Notes under the pieces: generated by a model | What the model was told of the DNA's origin: nothing | The model's database searches: none | Seen by the model: the letters and a program-made list of their open reading frames with translations, nothing else | Shown: positions 35,106 through 44,688 of the stretch, in pieces | Position numbering within the stretch: the first letter of the stretch is position 1 | Layout: each line of letters begins with the position of its first letter | Source: Balneatrix alpica DSM 16621 | GTDB taxonomy: Bacteria; Pseudomonadota; Gammaproteobacteria; Pseudomonadales; Balneatricaceae | Reading direction: 5' to 3' | Length of the DNA: 64,000 nucleotides | Assembly (NCBI RefSeq): GCF_000619885.1 | Contig: NZ_KK211040.1 | Location: 429,527 to 493,526, forward strand | Translations under genes and position numbers: made by a program

Positions 35106-35237
35106 AATGAAACTTATTTATTTAACAGCATCAAGGGAGCGTATCTGTGCAAGGGGTTAGACAAGCAGCCAAGTGCACAACGCTCTTAGCTGGCAAGCAG
35201 GTCAACTTAGTAGCTGGCAGAACAGTTGGCAGTCCGC

Positions 35238-36086
35238 TTAGTCAGAGTCAGACACCTGACAGCTCTGCAGATATTGGTGAAAAAAGTGATTAACAGCTGG
35301 CGCCAACGGCCTGGCATCATGCCCTACCCCTGGCAACCACTGAAGTTCAAAGGGAATAGACTGGCGTTGCAGGCTCGCCGCCAACTCTTGCAGGCGCGCT
35401 ACCCGCGTGGAACCGAGCTGCTGCAGATCCTCACGCCACAGCGGAGAGTCTGGGGTAATAGCGATTTCATCCGTTTCGAAGTCATCAGCACCCGCAATCA
35501 ACAGTATACGTACCCGCGCGACCTGTTCGGGTTGCCACTGTCGGGCAAACAGGCTGTGCATGTCTGCCACGCCGCGCCACCAGCTCAGTGTCGGTTCTGG
35601 CAGCGTAATCACTCCTGGCGCACCAATCGCAACAGCAGCAAAACGCTGCGGGTGCAACCACAGCATTCGATGGGCAAAATGACCACCGCCGGAAAACCCA
35701 AACATCAGCAACTGATCCTGCAGAATGGGGTAATCCTCCGCCACCTGCGCCAACATCTGCCACAGGATTTGATCGTACTCGATGCCCTCGTAGCGAATAA
35801 ATTTGTAGGAGGAATGGTCATAACGTCCCGCAATACCGCAGGGAAACAACGGAGCCAAGACGATCAACTGCCAGCGTTGGGCCAAATCGATAAAGGCTTC
35901 CCTATAGCTTTCTGCGCGCCTTTCCGTACCATGCACAGCTATCAGCACCCTGGCTGGGCGACCCCGGGGCAATCCCGGTGGTACATAAAGGCAGTAACTA
36001 AAACGTGGATCCCGCTGCAAAGCGGTAAAGGGCACTGCACCTTCCTGGTAGCGGACATCGTTGGCAACTAATTGCGTGATAGGCAT
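35238..36086 (-). CDS. Alpha/beta hydrolase, PHB-depolymerase/esterase-like
   Basis: I start at the ATG at 36086 (282 residues, MPITQLVANDVRYQEG) because GGGAAGG lies five bases before it. The fold is shown by VLIAVHGTERRAESYR, the nucleophile elbow FGFSGGGHFAHRM with serine in GFSGG, a probable acid in IAGADDFET, and a histidine in LPGVGHDARPL. There is no signal peptide, so it is cytoplasmic. The substrate is unknown. Its start codon overlaps that of the divergent GntR regulator by two bases. It lies upstream of the siderophore receptor on the same strand, so a role as a siderophore esterase is possible but unproven. Confidence 0.82.
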   Translation of the reverse strand: MPITQLVANDVRYQEGAVPFTALQRDPRFSYCLYVPPGLPRGRPARVLIAVHGTERRAESYREAFIDLAQRWQLIVLAPLFPCGIAGRYDHSSYKFIRYEGIEYDQILWQMLAQVAEDYPILQDQLLMFGFSGGGHFAHRMLWLHPQRFAAVAIGAPGVITLPEPTLSWWRGVADMHSLFARQWQPEQVARVRILLIAGADDFETDEIAITPDSPLWREDLQQLGSTRVARLQELAASLQRQSIPFELQWLPGVGHDARPLAPAVNHFFHQYLQSCQVSDSD

Positions 36087-37083
36087 GAAAACCTTCCCTT
36101 TGGAATCAACCGAGACCACTGACTTACAACGCCACCTGGCCAGTCAAATTATTCAGTTACTGCAGCAGCAACAGGCTGGTGCAGGCACCCGGATTTCCGA
36201 ATCTCGCTTAGCGGCTCAGTTTAAAGTATCCCGCTCCCCGGTTCGAGCCGCCCTCAAATGGCTGGAAAGCCAACAGTGGCTGGAAACCGAGCCCTACCGT
36301 GGCTATCGCCTTACCTGTGATGCCGCACAACTACCCAATCTACTTACTCCAGCTCCCTTAAGCCCGGATGAAGCTCTGTATCAGGAGATCACCGGGGACT
36401 TATTCTTAAGCAAGCTCCCCTCTCCCTTTAGTGAGGCCGAGCTGGCCCGCCACTATCAGAGCGATAAAGTGACGCTACGCGGTGTGCTGAATCGCTTAGC
36501 CAGTGAAGGAATTTTACAGCGCGAGCTGGGCTATAAATGGAGCATCTGCGCCGACATTGGCAGCTACGACAGCCAGGTAGCCAGCTATCGTTTCCGCTTG
36601 CTGCTGGAACCCCACGCCCTCGCCTGCAGCGAATGGCAACTCCCTGCCGATACCCTGCAGCAACTCCGCCAGGAGCAATTACACCTCCTGCAACAAGCAG
36701 AACACCTCAACCCTGCGCAGTTGTTTAACGCCAACGCCCACTTTCATGAGACCCTGATCCGCGGCTTGGCTAATCCTTTCGCCAGTCAGGCCATCAAACA
36801 GCAAAACCAGTTGCGACGCATTCCGGAAATCAAAGCGATGAAAGTCATGGGTAACCCGCGCCGCTCGCTGGAAGAACATGTCGCCATTATCGACGCCCTG
36901 CTCAGCGGTCAGCAGCAACAGGCATCAGCCTTATTGCAACAACACCTGCAAAACGGCTTGGCTACCCTGTCACGTAACTACCAGCGCCTACGTCAGCTAA
37001 GCCCCGCGCAACAACGTGCACTCTTAGCTGAACACTACAGTGCCGATGCGGTAGAAGCCTTTCTACGCAGCTTGGCAGATTAG
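36085..37083 (+). CDS. GntR-family regulator with two winged-helix domains and an FCD domain
   Basis: The likely start is the ATG at 36085 (332 residues, MKTFPLESTETTDLQ); upstream TTG and GTG codons have no better ribosome site. The first winged helix covers about 15-75 (ISESRLAAQFKVSRSPVRAALKWLE). A second, more diverged one covers about 95-150 (FSEAELARHYQSDKVTLRGVL, with SEGILQRELGYKW). The C-terminal FCD ligand domain has metal-type residues in NAHFHETLIRG, EEHVAIIDALL and LLQQHLQNG. FCD regulators usually sense organic acids. The divergent hydrolase is the natural target. Confidence 0.85.
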   Translation: MKTFPLESTETTDLQRHLASQIIQLLQQQQAGAGTRISESRLAAQFKVSRSPVRAALKWLESQQWLETEPYRGYRLTCDAAQLPNLLTPAPLSPDEALYQEITGDLFLSKLPSPFSEAELARHYQSDKVTLRGVLNRLASEGILQRELGYKWSICADIGSYDSQVASYRFRLLLEPHALACSEWQLPADTLQQLRQEQLHLLQQAEHLNPAQLFNANAHFHETLIRGLANPFASQAIKQQNQLRRIPEIKAMKVMGNPRRSLEEHVAIIDALLSGQQQQASALLQQHLQNGLATLSRNYQRLRQLSPAQQRALLAEHYSADAVEAFLRSLAD

Positions 37084-37233
37084 CCACCTCCTACCTTCGC
37101 ACCTCCCTGCAACGAGCCAACCGCTTCATTGGCCAATCTAGGTATAGCGTTGCTCATCAGCCGAGGGGATGAAGTACAGCAGTCGACTAGGGTAGGATGA
37201 AATGCTCTTCATAGTGCGCCAGGAAACCTATCC

Positions 37234-37605
37234 ATGCCTAAAACCATTGCTGACCTTGTCTCCTTTGCTGATGCCTCTACCCCTGCCAGTATCGACTTTC
37301 CCAAGCCAGAACGTTTGGTCAAGGGTAACCCCCAGCGCACCACCTGGAATCACTACAGCGATAGCCAAGAGCGCTTCCACTCTGGTGTTTGGGAATGTGA
37401 GCCCGGCGCCTGGGAGGTCTATTACGACGAGAATGAAGACGAATTTTGCTACATCGTTGAAGGGCGTTTTCGTCTGCATGATCAGCAGGGCCAATACAAG
37501 GAGTTCCAGGCCGGCGATGCCTTTGTGATTCCCGGTGGTTTTTGCGGTGTATGGGAAACCCTGGAAAAGGTGAAGAAACTCTATGTGATTGCCAGCAAGG
37601 CTTGA
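37234..37605 (+). CDS. Small cupin-domain protein
   Basis: The 123-residue single cupin of the DUF861/Cupin_3 type shows GVWECEPGAWEVYYDENEDEFCYIVEGRFRL as motif 1 and FQAGDAFVIPGGFCGVWE as motif 2. One of the usual metal histidines is replaced by tyrosine or acidic residues, as is common in this subgroup. Proteins of this kind occur near amine and betaine catabolic genes. The soxBDAG operon lies convergently downstream. The function is unknown. Confidence 0.85.
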   Translation: MPKTIADLVSFADASTPASIDFPKPERLVKGNPQRTTWNHYSDSQERFHSGVWECEPGAWEVYYDENEDEFCYIVEGRFRLHDQQGQYKEFQAGDAFVIPGGFCGVWETLEKVKKLYVIASKA

Positions 37606-37750
37606 TCGCGACCTATCCAGCGCCAGTCGCCGAAAAAAGAGACCCTGCATGGCAAGCTTTCGACAGCGGTGAGGAGCCATGGCAGGGCCATAAGGTGACG
37701 CATCGACACTGAGCAAAGTCAGCAGCGAAGGAGTGCTCCTGTCAGGGGAG

Positions 37751-37781
37751 GATGGCAGAGCCAGGAGTCCACTCTGCCATC
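37751..37781. terminator. Hairpin between cupin gene and soxG
   Basis: GATGGCAGAG (37751-37760) and CTCTGCCATC (37772-37781) form a perfect 10-bp stem between two convergent genes. Neither side has a clear T-run, so it may act as a weak bidirectional terminator. Confidence 0.45.
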
Positions 37782-37802
37782 GGGCGAAAACAACCTAATC
37801 TT

Positions 37803-38432
37803 TTAAGCCTTGATCGTCAGTCCGTATTCGGCACTGGCATCCTGCAACCACAGGAAGGCATAGTCGGCAAAGCTGCGGCGAATCACCAGCTCGTACACAT
37901 CCTCAGCCGTACGGGTCAACTGCATCTGGGTTTTCGCCAGTGTCGTAGTGACCGTTTTACCCACCGGCAAATTGCGGGGGTGTACGTCATAGCAAGTGGA
38001 CTTCTGCAACACCTTGCGTGCGTCCGGGCCGGACAGCTCCAGCACCGTTTGCCCGCCACTGGTGTTGACGATGGAGTAATGCCCCCCCATCGCTTCGCGC
38101 AGGGCCAGCTCCAGTTCATATTCACGTCCGCCTGGAACAATAATCAGCCACTCATCTGGCGCTAGCCAGTGCACCTGTACATCGCCCTGGCGCTGATACT
38201 GCAGGGGGGTGGCTGGCAACGCCAACCCCAACACCCGCTCTACCCCTTTGGCAAAGAGTTCATTAGCCAGAGAGCCACGTAATACCAGGTGCCCCAGCAG
38301 TTTTTTCTCCTTCAGCACCACGCCGCCCTGACCATTCTGGCGCGCCATCTGCTCCAGGTTCAGGTGATGCAAGGGGGACTCGGCACGCACCGACGCACCC
38401 GCTACCTGTTGAAATACGGCTACCTTAGACAT
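37803..38432 (-). CDS. soxG: Sarcosine oxidase, gamma subunit
   Basis: I start at the ATG at 38432 (209 residues, MSKVAVFQQVAGASVRAES), which has AAAGGAG nearby and overlaps the soxA stop by eight bases; the longer frame exceeds the family length. SoxG is a structural subunit of heterotetrameric sarcosine oxidase. Its family pattern is visible in WLAPDEWLIIVPGG, VVNTSGG-like NTSGGQTVLELSGPDARKVL and RRSFADYAFLWLQDA. It is last in the operon. Confidence 0.94.
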   Translation of the reverse strand: MSKVAVFQQVAGASVRAESPLHHLNLEQMARQNGQGGVVLKEKKLLGHLVLRGSLANELFAKGVERVLGLALPATPLQYQRQGDVQVHWLAPDEWLIIVPGGREYELELALREAMGGHYSIVNTSGGQTVLELSGPDARKVLQKSTCYDVHPRNLPVGKTVTTTLAKTQMQLTRTAEDVYELVIRRSFADYAFLWLQDASAEYGLTIKA

Positions 38433-41400
38433 GTTGGCGCTCTCCTTTAGGGTCGAAGAAGATATAGCTGCAGATTTCGGCACTGAGGACTTCCCCCGTC
38501 GCCAAGGGCAAATACACCGTCTCCCCCATGCGCTGTTGGCCGCCCTTAATCAATGCCATGGCAAAGCTATGGCCAAGATTGGGACTGAAATAACTGGAGG
38601 TGACGTGGCCCACCATCGGCATCGGGATCGGGTGGTTGGGGTCCAGCACAATCTGCGCCCCTTCCGGCAACACCCGGCGCGGGTCTTTCGGTTTTAAACC
38701 TACCAGCTGCTTACGATCCGTGCGTTTGCAGTCTTGCCGTTGCATACCGCGCTCACCGATGTAGCTAAAGGGTTTGTTTTTCGCAATCACCCAGCCCATC
38801 GCCAAGTCTTCCGGAGTAACCGAACCATCGGTGTCCTGGCCCACGATAATGAAGCCTTTCTCCGCCCGCAGCACGTGCATGGTTTCAGTGCCGTAAGGGG
38901 TCAGATTGTACTTGGCGCCGTGTTCAAACAGCTTTTCCCATACGTGAAGGCCGTAGTTCGCCTGCACGTTAATCTCATAGCTCAGCTCACCGGTGAAGCT
39001 GATGCGGAACACCCGTGCCGGTACCCCCGCCACCGTGCCTGCACGCCAGTCCATAAACTTGAAGGCGTCTTTATCCAGATCGATATCGTCGGTCAGCTCA
39101 GCCAGCAACTTACGGCTATTGGGGCCGGAGATCGTCAGGGTAGACCAATGATCCGTTACTGAAGTGAAGTACACCTCCAGCTCAGGCCACTCGGTCTGGT
39201 GCCACAGTTCCAGCCACTCCAGCACCCGAGCGGCGCCGCCGGTGGTGGTGGTCATCAGGAAATGATTTTCTCCGAGACAGGAGGTCACCCCGTCATCGAA
39301 CACCATGCCATCTTCTTTGCACATGATGCCGTAACGGCACTTACCGACTTCCAGCTTCATCCAGGCATTGGTGTACACCCGGTTGAGGAACTCACGTGCA
39401 TCGGGGCCCTGGATGTCAATTTTACCCAGGGTCGAAGCATCCAGAATGCCGACTGAATCACGTACCGCCTTGGACTCACGCTGCACCGCCTGGTGCATGT
39501 CTTCGCCATTTTTGGGGAAATACCAGGGACGTTTCCACAGTCCCACGTCCTCAAACTCAGCACCGGCCTTGATATGCCAGGCATGCATGGGTGAGTAACG
39601 CTTAGGATCGAAGAACTCACCGCAATCACGGCCAACAATGGCTCCGAAAGTGATCGGGGTATAGTTGGGACGGAACACCGTGGTGCCCACCTCGGGAATG
39701 GTTTTGCCCATGGAGTGAGCAGCAATCGCCATGCCGTTGATATTGCCCAGCTTGCCCTGATCCGTACCAAAGCCCATGGCGGTATAGCGCTTGACGTGCT
39801 CGATCGACTCGAAGCCTTCACGGGTCGCCAACTCAATACCGGCAGCGGTGACATCATTTTGCAAATCAACAAACTGCTTGGGAGCACGGGAGGTAGGCTT
39901 GAGGTGCGGCACCAGGAACAACGCCATCGGCGCCTCCTCCTGCCACACTTTAACCTGGGGTACGGTAGCAGGCTTGCTGCTGAAACCCGCCTGTTCCACA
40001 GCCGCACTGCCCGCCTGGAAACCTTCCGCCAGCACATTAGCCAGCGCATAGGTGCCCTGTACTGCGCCTGCGCACAGCTGCTTCTGCACGGTTTTACCCG
40101 GCACAAAACCAATAATGTCGTCACGCCATTCAGGACGGCTACCGGTATGGCAAGACAGGTGCACCACCGGGCTCCAGCCACCGGAGCTGGCAACGGTATC
40201 GCAACTTAGCGTCTGGGAACTGCCAAGGGCCTTTTCACCCTTGGCATCCAGCGTGGCCACCAGCACACCGGTGACACGCTGCTTACCCTGGGCTTCAATC
40301 ACGCCGGAGCCGGCAATCACTTTAATACCCTTGGCTTTGGCCTGGGCGACCCGCTCCCCTTTAGGATCACGGCGGCTATCCACCACTGCCACCACTTCAC
40401 CACCGGCATCCAGCCAGTCAATAGCGGTTTGGTAGGCATAGTCGTTGCTGGTCATCAGCACCAAACGCTTACCAGGGCGCACACCGTAACGGTTGATGTA
40501 GATTGATACCGCATCAGCCACCATCACCCCAGGCAGATCGTTATTGGCAAACACCAGGGGGCGCTCATGGGCACCGGTCGCCAATACCACCTGCTCCGCC
40601 CGCACCTTGTGCAGACGCTGGCGGCTCATATTGGCAGGCGCACGCTCACCCAGATGATCGGTACGGCGCTCGTGAATGGTGAGGAAGTTGTGATCGTGAT
40701 AACCGTTCACGGTGGAACGGGGCAGCATCAGCACCTCAGGATAGCCAGCCAGTTCTTTCACCGCCGCAGCCACCCACTCAACCGCGGGCTTGCCATCGAT
40801 CAACTCACGGGTATGCAGCAGGCAGCCGCCAAACTCGCTCTGTTCATCGGCAATGATGACCCGCGCACCGGTACGGGCAGCACTTAACGCCGCCGCCAGA
40901 CCGGCAGGGCCGGCACCCACGACCATCACATCACAATGATGATGCATGCGGTCATAGGTATCGGGGTCTTTTTCACGGGGGGCACGGCCAAGGCCAGCGG
41001 CCTTACGGATGTACTTCTCGTAAGTCGGCCAGAGCGACTCCGGATACATAAAGGTTTTGTAGTAGAAGCCAGGGGGCATAAAGCTGCCGCCGATTTTGCC
41101 CACTACCCCCATCAGGTCGAAGTCGACATTAGGCCAGCCATTGGTGCTGGCACAAGCCAGACCATTAAACAGCTCTTGCTGAGTCGCCCGGACGTTGGGC
41201 ACCTGAGTGACCTCGGTGGCACCCAGTTGCAGGATGGCATTGGGCTCTTCCGCCCCGGCCGCCACGATGCCACGCGGACGGCTGTACTTAAAGCTACGCC
41301 CCAGCACATCCACACCGTTGGCCAGCAGCGCTGAGGCCAGGGTATCCCCGGCATAGCCCTGATACTGTTTGCCATTAAAGGTAAAGCTGAGCGGACGGCT

Positions 41401-41442
41401 ACGGTCGATGCGACCACCGCTGGAGAGACGCTGCTGGCTCAT
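38425..41442 (-). CDS. soxA: Sarcosine oxidase, alpha subunit
   Basis: SoxA binds NAD and, with SoxB, oxidises sarcosine to glycine, hydrogen peroxide and a methylene unit that is passed to THF or released as formaldehyde. The 1005-residue chain begins with a 2Fe-2S-like domain (FTFNGKQYQGYAGDTLASAL). A Rossmann dinucleotide site follows at VVGAGPAGLAAALSAA, then a C-terminal GcvT-like folate domain (DASTLGKIDIQGPDAREFL through FTGELSYEINV). It overlaps soxD by four bases and soxG by eight. Confidence 0.97.
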   Translation of the reverse strand: MSQQRLSSGGRIDRSRPLSFTFNGKQYQGYAGDTLASALLANGVDVLGRSFKYSRPRGIVAAGAEEPNAILQLGATEVTQVPNVRATQQELFNGLACASTNGWPNVDFDLMGVVGKIGGSFMPPGFYYKTFMYPESLWPTYEKYIRKAAGLGRAPREKDPDTYDRMHHHCDVMVVGAGPAGLAAALSAARTGARVIIADEQSEFGGCLLHTRELIDGKPAVEWVAAAVKELAGYPEVLMLPRSTVNGYHDHNFLTIHERRTDHLGERAPANMSRQRLHKVRAEQVVLATGAHERPLVFANNDLPGVMVADAVSIYINRYGVRPGKRLVLMTSNDYAYQTAIDWLDAGGEVVAVVDSRRDPKGERVAQAKAKGIKVIAGSGVIEAQGKQRVTGVLVATLDAKGEKALGSSQTLSCDTVASSGGWSPVVHLSCHTGSRPEWRDDIIGFVPGKTVQKQLCAGAVQGTYALANVLAEGFQAGSAAVEQAGFSSKPATVPQVKVWQEEAPMALFLVPHLKPTSRAPKQFVDLQNDVTAAGIELATREGFESIEHVKRYTAMGFGTDQGKLGNINGMAIAAHSMGKTIPEVGTTVFRPNYTPITFGAIVGRDCGEFFDPKRYSPMHAWHIKAGAEFEDVGLWKRPWYFPKNGEDMHQAVQRESKAVRDSVGILDASTLGKIDIQGPDAREFLNRVYTNAWMKLEVGKCRYGIMCKEDGMVFDDGVTSCLGENHFLMTTTTGGAARVLEWLELWHQTEWPELEVYFTSVTDHWSTLTISGPNSRKLLAELTDDIDLDKDAFKFMDWRAGTVAGVPARVFRISFTGELSYEINVQANYGLHVWEKLFEHGAKYNLTPYGTETMHVLRAEKGFIIVGQDTDGSVTPEDLAMGWVIAKNKPFSYIGERGMQRQDCKRTDRKQLVGLKPKDPRRVLPEGAQIVLDPNHPIPMPMVGHVTSSYFSPNLGHSFAMALIKGGQQRMGETVYLPLATGEVLSAEICSYIFFDPKGERQHV

Positions 41443-41741
41443 GATGCGGCTCCTGTTACTGCGTCTGTAAACTTCGGCTGTTCACCCACTTTGTAGGTTT
41501 CCAGAATTTCATAGGTGACCGTATGACGGGTGACGTTAAAGAACTTACGGCAACCCACCGCATGAACCCACAACTCATGGTGCAGGCCACGGGGATTTTT
41601 ACGGAAGAACAGATAGTCTCCCCACTCTTCATCGGTGCAGGCGCTGGGGTCTAACGGACGCTTGATATGCGCCTCGCCAGCGGGGTGAAACTCTTCCTGC
41701 TCGCGGTGTTCGCCACAATGGGGGCAGTAAATATGCAACAT
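41439..41741 (-). CDS. soxD: Sarcosine oxidase, delta subunit
   Basis: The 100-residue zinc-binding subunit starts MLHIYCPHCGEHREQEEF, with two zinc cysteines in CPHCG. Later it carries the typical WGDYLFFRKNPRGLHHELWVH and CRKFFNVTRHT motifs, which supply further ligands. It lies between soxB (16-base gap) and soxA (4-base overlap). Confidence 0.96.
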   Translation of the reverse strand: MLHIYCPHCGEHREQEEFHPAGEAHIKRPLDPSACTDEEWGDYLFFRKNPRGLHHELWVHAVGCRKFFNVTRHTVTYEILETYKVGEQPKFTDAVTGAAS

Positions 41742-41757
41742 GGTGATTCCTCCTGCC

Positions 41758-43008
41758 TCAGTGTGCTACGCCGGCAGCGCCGTGTTCGTCGATCAAAGCA
41801 CCGCTATAGAAGCGGTCAATGCTGAAGGGTTTAGCCAGCGGATGGGCATAGCCCTGGGCCAGGGTGGCGGCAAAGACATGACCGGACCCTGGAGTCGCTT
41901 TAAAGCCACCGGTGCCCCAACCACAGTTAAAGAACAGGCCCTTAACCGGTGTTGCCGAAATAATCGGACAGGCATCCGGACAGGTATCGACGATACCGCC
42001 CCACTGACGGTTCATCCGCACCCGGCTAAAGGTGGGGAACATTTCCACAATCGCCGCCAGGGTGTGTTCAATGGTGGGATAGGAGCCACGCTGGCCATAG
42101 CCGTTATAACCATCAATACCGGCACCGATAACCAGGTCGCCCTTATCGGACTGGCTGATATAACCGTGCACGTGGTTGGACATCACCACCGTATCCAGTA
42201 CCGGTTTGATCGGCTCAGACACCAGCGCCTGCAGAGGATGAGACTCGACCGGCAAGCGCAGGCCAGCCATTTTCGCCAACACCCCGGAGTTACCCGCTAC
42301 CACACAGCCCACGGTTTTACTGGCGATAAAGCCACGGGTGGTTTCCACCCCGATTACCGCACCCTTTTCCTTGCGGATGCCAATGACTTCGGTCTGTTGA
42401 ATCAGATCCACCCCCAACGCATCGGCAGCACGGGCAAAGCCCCAGGCCACCGCATCGTGACGGGCAACACCGCCACGGGGCTGCCAGGAGCCCCCCATCA
42501 CCGGGTAACGGGCACGCTTGGAGCAATCCAGCAGCGGTACCAGCTTTTGTACATCCGCGGTGGTCAAGACTTCAGAGTCGATGCCATTTAAGCGGTTGGC
42601 ACTGACACGACGCTCGATATCGCGCATATCCTGCAGGGTATGGCCGAGGTTCAGTACCCCACGCTGGGAGAACATCAGGTTGTAGTTCAGCTCCTGCGAC
42701 AGCCCTTCCCACAGTTTCAGCGCATGCTCGTACAGATGCGCGGCCTCATCCCACAGGTAGTTGGAACGCACGATGGTGGTGTTACGCGCGGTATTACCGC
42801 CACCGAGATAACCTTTCTCCACCACCGCCACATTGGTGATGCCGTGCTCTTTGGCCAGGTAGTAGGCAGTGGCCAGACCGTGGCCACCCCCACCGACGAT
42901 AATGACGTCGTATTCTTTTTTCGGGGTCGGATTGCGCCAGACCCGCTGCCAGTTTTCGTGATAATTGAGGGCATGTTTGACCAGCCCAAAGCCGGAATAA
43001 CGCTGCAT
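41758..43008 (-). CDS. soxB: Sarcosine oxidase, beta subunit
   Basis: I choose the ATG at 43008 because it gives 416 residues, starting [20 protein letters not shown], the usual SoxB N-terminus and length. SoxB binds FAD and covalent FMN and carries the sarcosine oxidation site. The FAD motif is [22 protein letters not shown]. The stretch around [22 protein letters not shown] is typical, and C-terminal [17 protein letters not shown] is conserved. It follows glyA by 60 bases. Confidence 0.96.
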   Translation of the reverse strand: MQRYSGFGLVKHALNYHENWQRVWRNPTPKKEYDVIIVGGGGHGLATAYYLAKEHGITNVAVVEKGYLGGGNTARNTTIVRSNYLWDEAAHLYEHALKLWEGLSQELNYNLMFSQRGVLNLGHTLQDMRDIERRVSANRLNGIDSEVLTTADVQKLVPLLDCSKRARYPVMGGSWQPRGGVARHDAVAWGFARAADALGVDLIQQTEVIGIRKEKGAVIGVETTRGFIASKTVGCVVAGNSGVLAKMAGLRLPVESHPLQALVSEPIKPVLDTVVMSNHVHGYISQSDKGDLVIGAGIDGYNGYGQRGSYPTIEHTLAAIVEMFPTFSRVRMNRQWGGIVDTCPDACPIISATPVKGLFFNCGWGTGGFKATPGSGHVFAATLAQGYAHPLAKPFSIDRFYSGALIDEHGAAGVAH

Positions 43009-43068
43009 GATTTCGGCACTCCTGCAAACTGAGGGAGGCCCAACCCTCACCAGTTGGGCCAACACAAA

Positions 43069-44322
43069 TCAACGATAAACGGGGAAGTCCGCACAGAGAC
43101 TGGCCACTTGACGACGCACCCGCGCCTCAACCTCGGCATTGCCCAGATCAGCGAGGATGTCACAAATCCAACCGGCCAACGTCTGGCATTCCGCCACCCC
43201 CAGGCCACGGGTAGTAATCGCAGGGGTACCGATACGCAGACCCGAGGTCACAAAGGGGCTCTGGGGATCATTCGGCACCGCATTCTTGTTGACGGTGATA
43301 TGGGCACGGCCCAGGGCGGCATCGGCATCCTTACCGGTAATACCCTGCTTGATCAGGCTGAGCAGGAACAGGTGGTTATCGGTACCACCGGACACCACCT
43401 CATAGCCGCGCTCAATAAAGACGCTGGCCATCGCCTGGGCGTTATCCACCACACGCTGCTGGTAGGTTTTGAACTCAGGCTCCATTGCCTCCTTAAAGGC
43501 CACGGCCTTGGCGGCAATCACGTGCATCAACGGGCCGCCCTGACCACCGGGGAAGACAGCAGAATTGAGCTTCTTCTCCAGCTCTTCGTTACGGCGCGCC
43601 AGAATCAGGCCACCGCGCGGGCCGCGCAGGGTCTTGTGGGTAGTAGTAGTGACCACATCGGCAATCGGTACAGGGTTGGGGTACAGCCCGGCCGCCACCA
43701 AACCGGCCACGTGGGCCATGTCGACAAACAGATAGGCACCGACGCTGTCAGCGATGTCACGGAAGCGCTGCCAATCGACAATACGGGAGTAAGCGGAGAA
43801 ACCGGCCAGAATCATCTTGGGACGATGCTCTTGCGCCAGACGGGCCACTTCTTCGTAGTCGATTTCGCCGGTTTCGCTGTTCAGGCCGTATTGCACCGCG
43901 TTGTAAATCTTGCCGGAGAAACTCACCTTGGCACCGTGGGTCAGGTGGCCACCGTGGGCCAGGCTCATCCCCAGCACGGTGTCGCCGGGCTGCAGCAGCG
44001 CCATATACACGGCGGCATTGGCCTGGGAACCGGAGTGAGGCTGGACGTTGGCATAGTCTGCACCGAACAGTTCGCAAGCACGCACAATGGCCAGACGCTC
44101 GACTTCATCGACGAACTCGCAACCGCCGTAATAACGCTTGGCGGGATAGCCTTCGGCATACTTGTTGGTGAGGACGGAACCCTGCGCCTGCATCACCCTT
44201 GGGCTGGTGTAGTTCTCAGAGGCAATCAGCTCCAGATGCTGCTCCTGGCGCACTTCTTCATCGTGCATGGCAGCATGTAACAGGGGATCAAAGTCTTGCA
44301 GGCGGTCATTCTTATTAAACAT
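43069..44322 (-). CDS. glyA: Serine hydroxymethyltransferase
   Basis: This PLP enzyme interconverts glycine plus 5,10-methylene-THF with serine plus THF. The 417-residue protein has the PLP lysine in [16 protein letters not shown] and the typical [28 protein letters not shown]. As first gene of glyA-soxBDAG it uses both products of sarcosine oxidase, glycine and the methylene unit, to make serine. SdaA (5.1 kb) can then convert serine to pyruvate. TGAGGA precedes the ATG. A housekeeping copy may exist elsewhere. Confidence 0.97.
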   Translation of the reverse strand: MFNKNDRLQDFDPLLHAAMHDEEVRQEQHLELIASENYTSPRVMQAQGSVLTNKYAEGYPAKRYYGGCEFVDEVERLAIVRACELFGADYANVQPHSGSQANAAVYMALLQPGDTVLGMSLAHGGHLTHGAKVSFSGKIYNAVQYGLNSETGEIDYEEVARLAQEHRPKMILAGFSAYSRIVDWQRFRDIADSVGAYLFVDMAHVAGLVAAGLYPNPVPIADVVTTTTHKTLRGPRGGLILARRNEELEKKLNSAVFPGGQGGPLMHVIAAKAVAFKEAMEPEFKTYQQRVVDNAQAMASVFIERGYEVVSGGTDNHLFLLSLIKQGITGKDADAALGRAHITVNKNAVPNDPQSPFVTSGLRIGTPAITTRGLGVAECQTLAGWICDILADLGNAEVEARVRRQVASLCADFPVYR

Positions 44323-44688
44323 GGTTTTTCCTCACCCGGAACCAGAAGCCACGAAGGGCTTGATGACTGCATCATAGCTAGCCCCCTACCGAGCAAGATG
44401 TTCGCAAACGCCCCAGCAAGGCGTAAAAACGACATCTTTTTACCGGGAAAAACGACCAGAAATAAAATCTCAGCGAACTTTTGCCCGCCTTCCCCCCACC
44501 GCAACCCAGTCACGCTCTGCCCTGGCTGCTGCCAGCATCACTGGCAAGGCTGGCTAATTGCGACATCATCTTGGCTCAATTCAACTCACCAGGATGCAGA
44601 TCAAGCAAACACCTTGGTCGTATTGCAGCCGCCGCAGAGCGCACTACTCTGATGGATGGATTAACCGATCTGCAGGAGAGCGGAAGCT
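44323..44688. other. Divergent glyA/trpB promoter region
   Basis: These 366 bases hold no gene that I can support. The trpB ribosome site is GGAGAGCGG, and the glyA site is TGAGGAAAAACC. I looked for a glycine or THF riboswitch pattern and saw none that I could defend. A GbdR/SouR-type operator could be present but cannot be assigned by eye. Confidence 0.5.

Noticed and set aside
37600-37750. Imperfect dyad around CCATGGCAGGG
   Set aside because: Too many mismatches for a convincing operator or terminator.
43054-44280. 408-codon open frame antisense to glyA
   Set aside because: It is a shadow of glyA with no recognisable domain.
44323-44688. Glycine or THF riboswitch before glyA or trpB
   Set aside because: I looked for the conserved aptamer patterns on both strands and could not assemble one.
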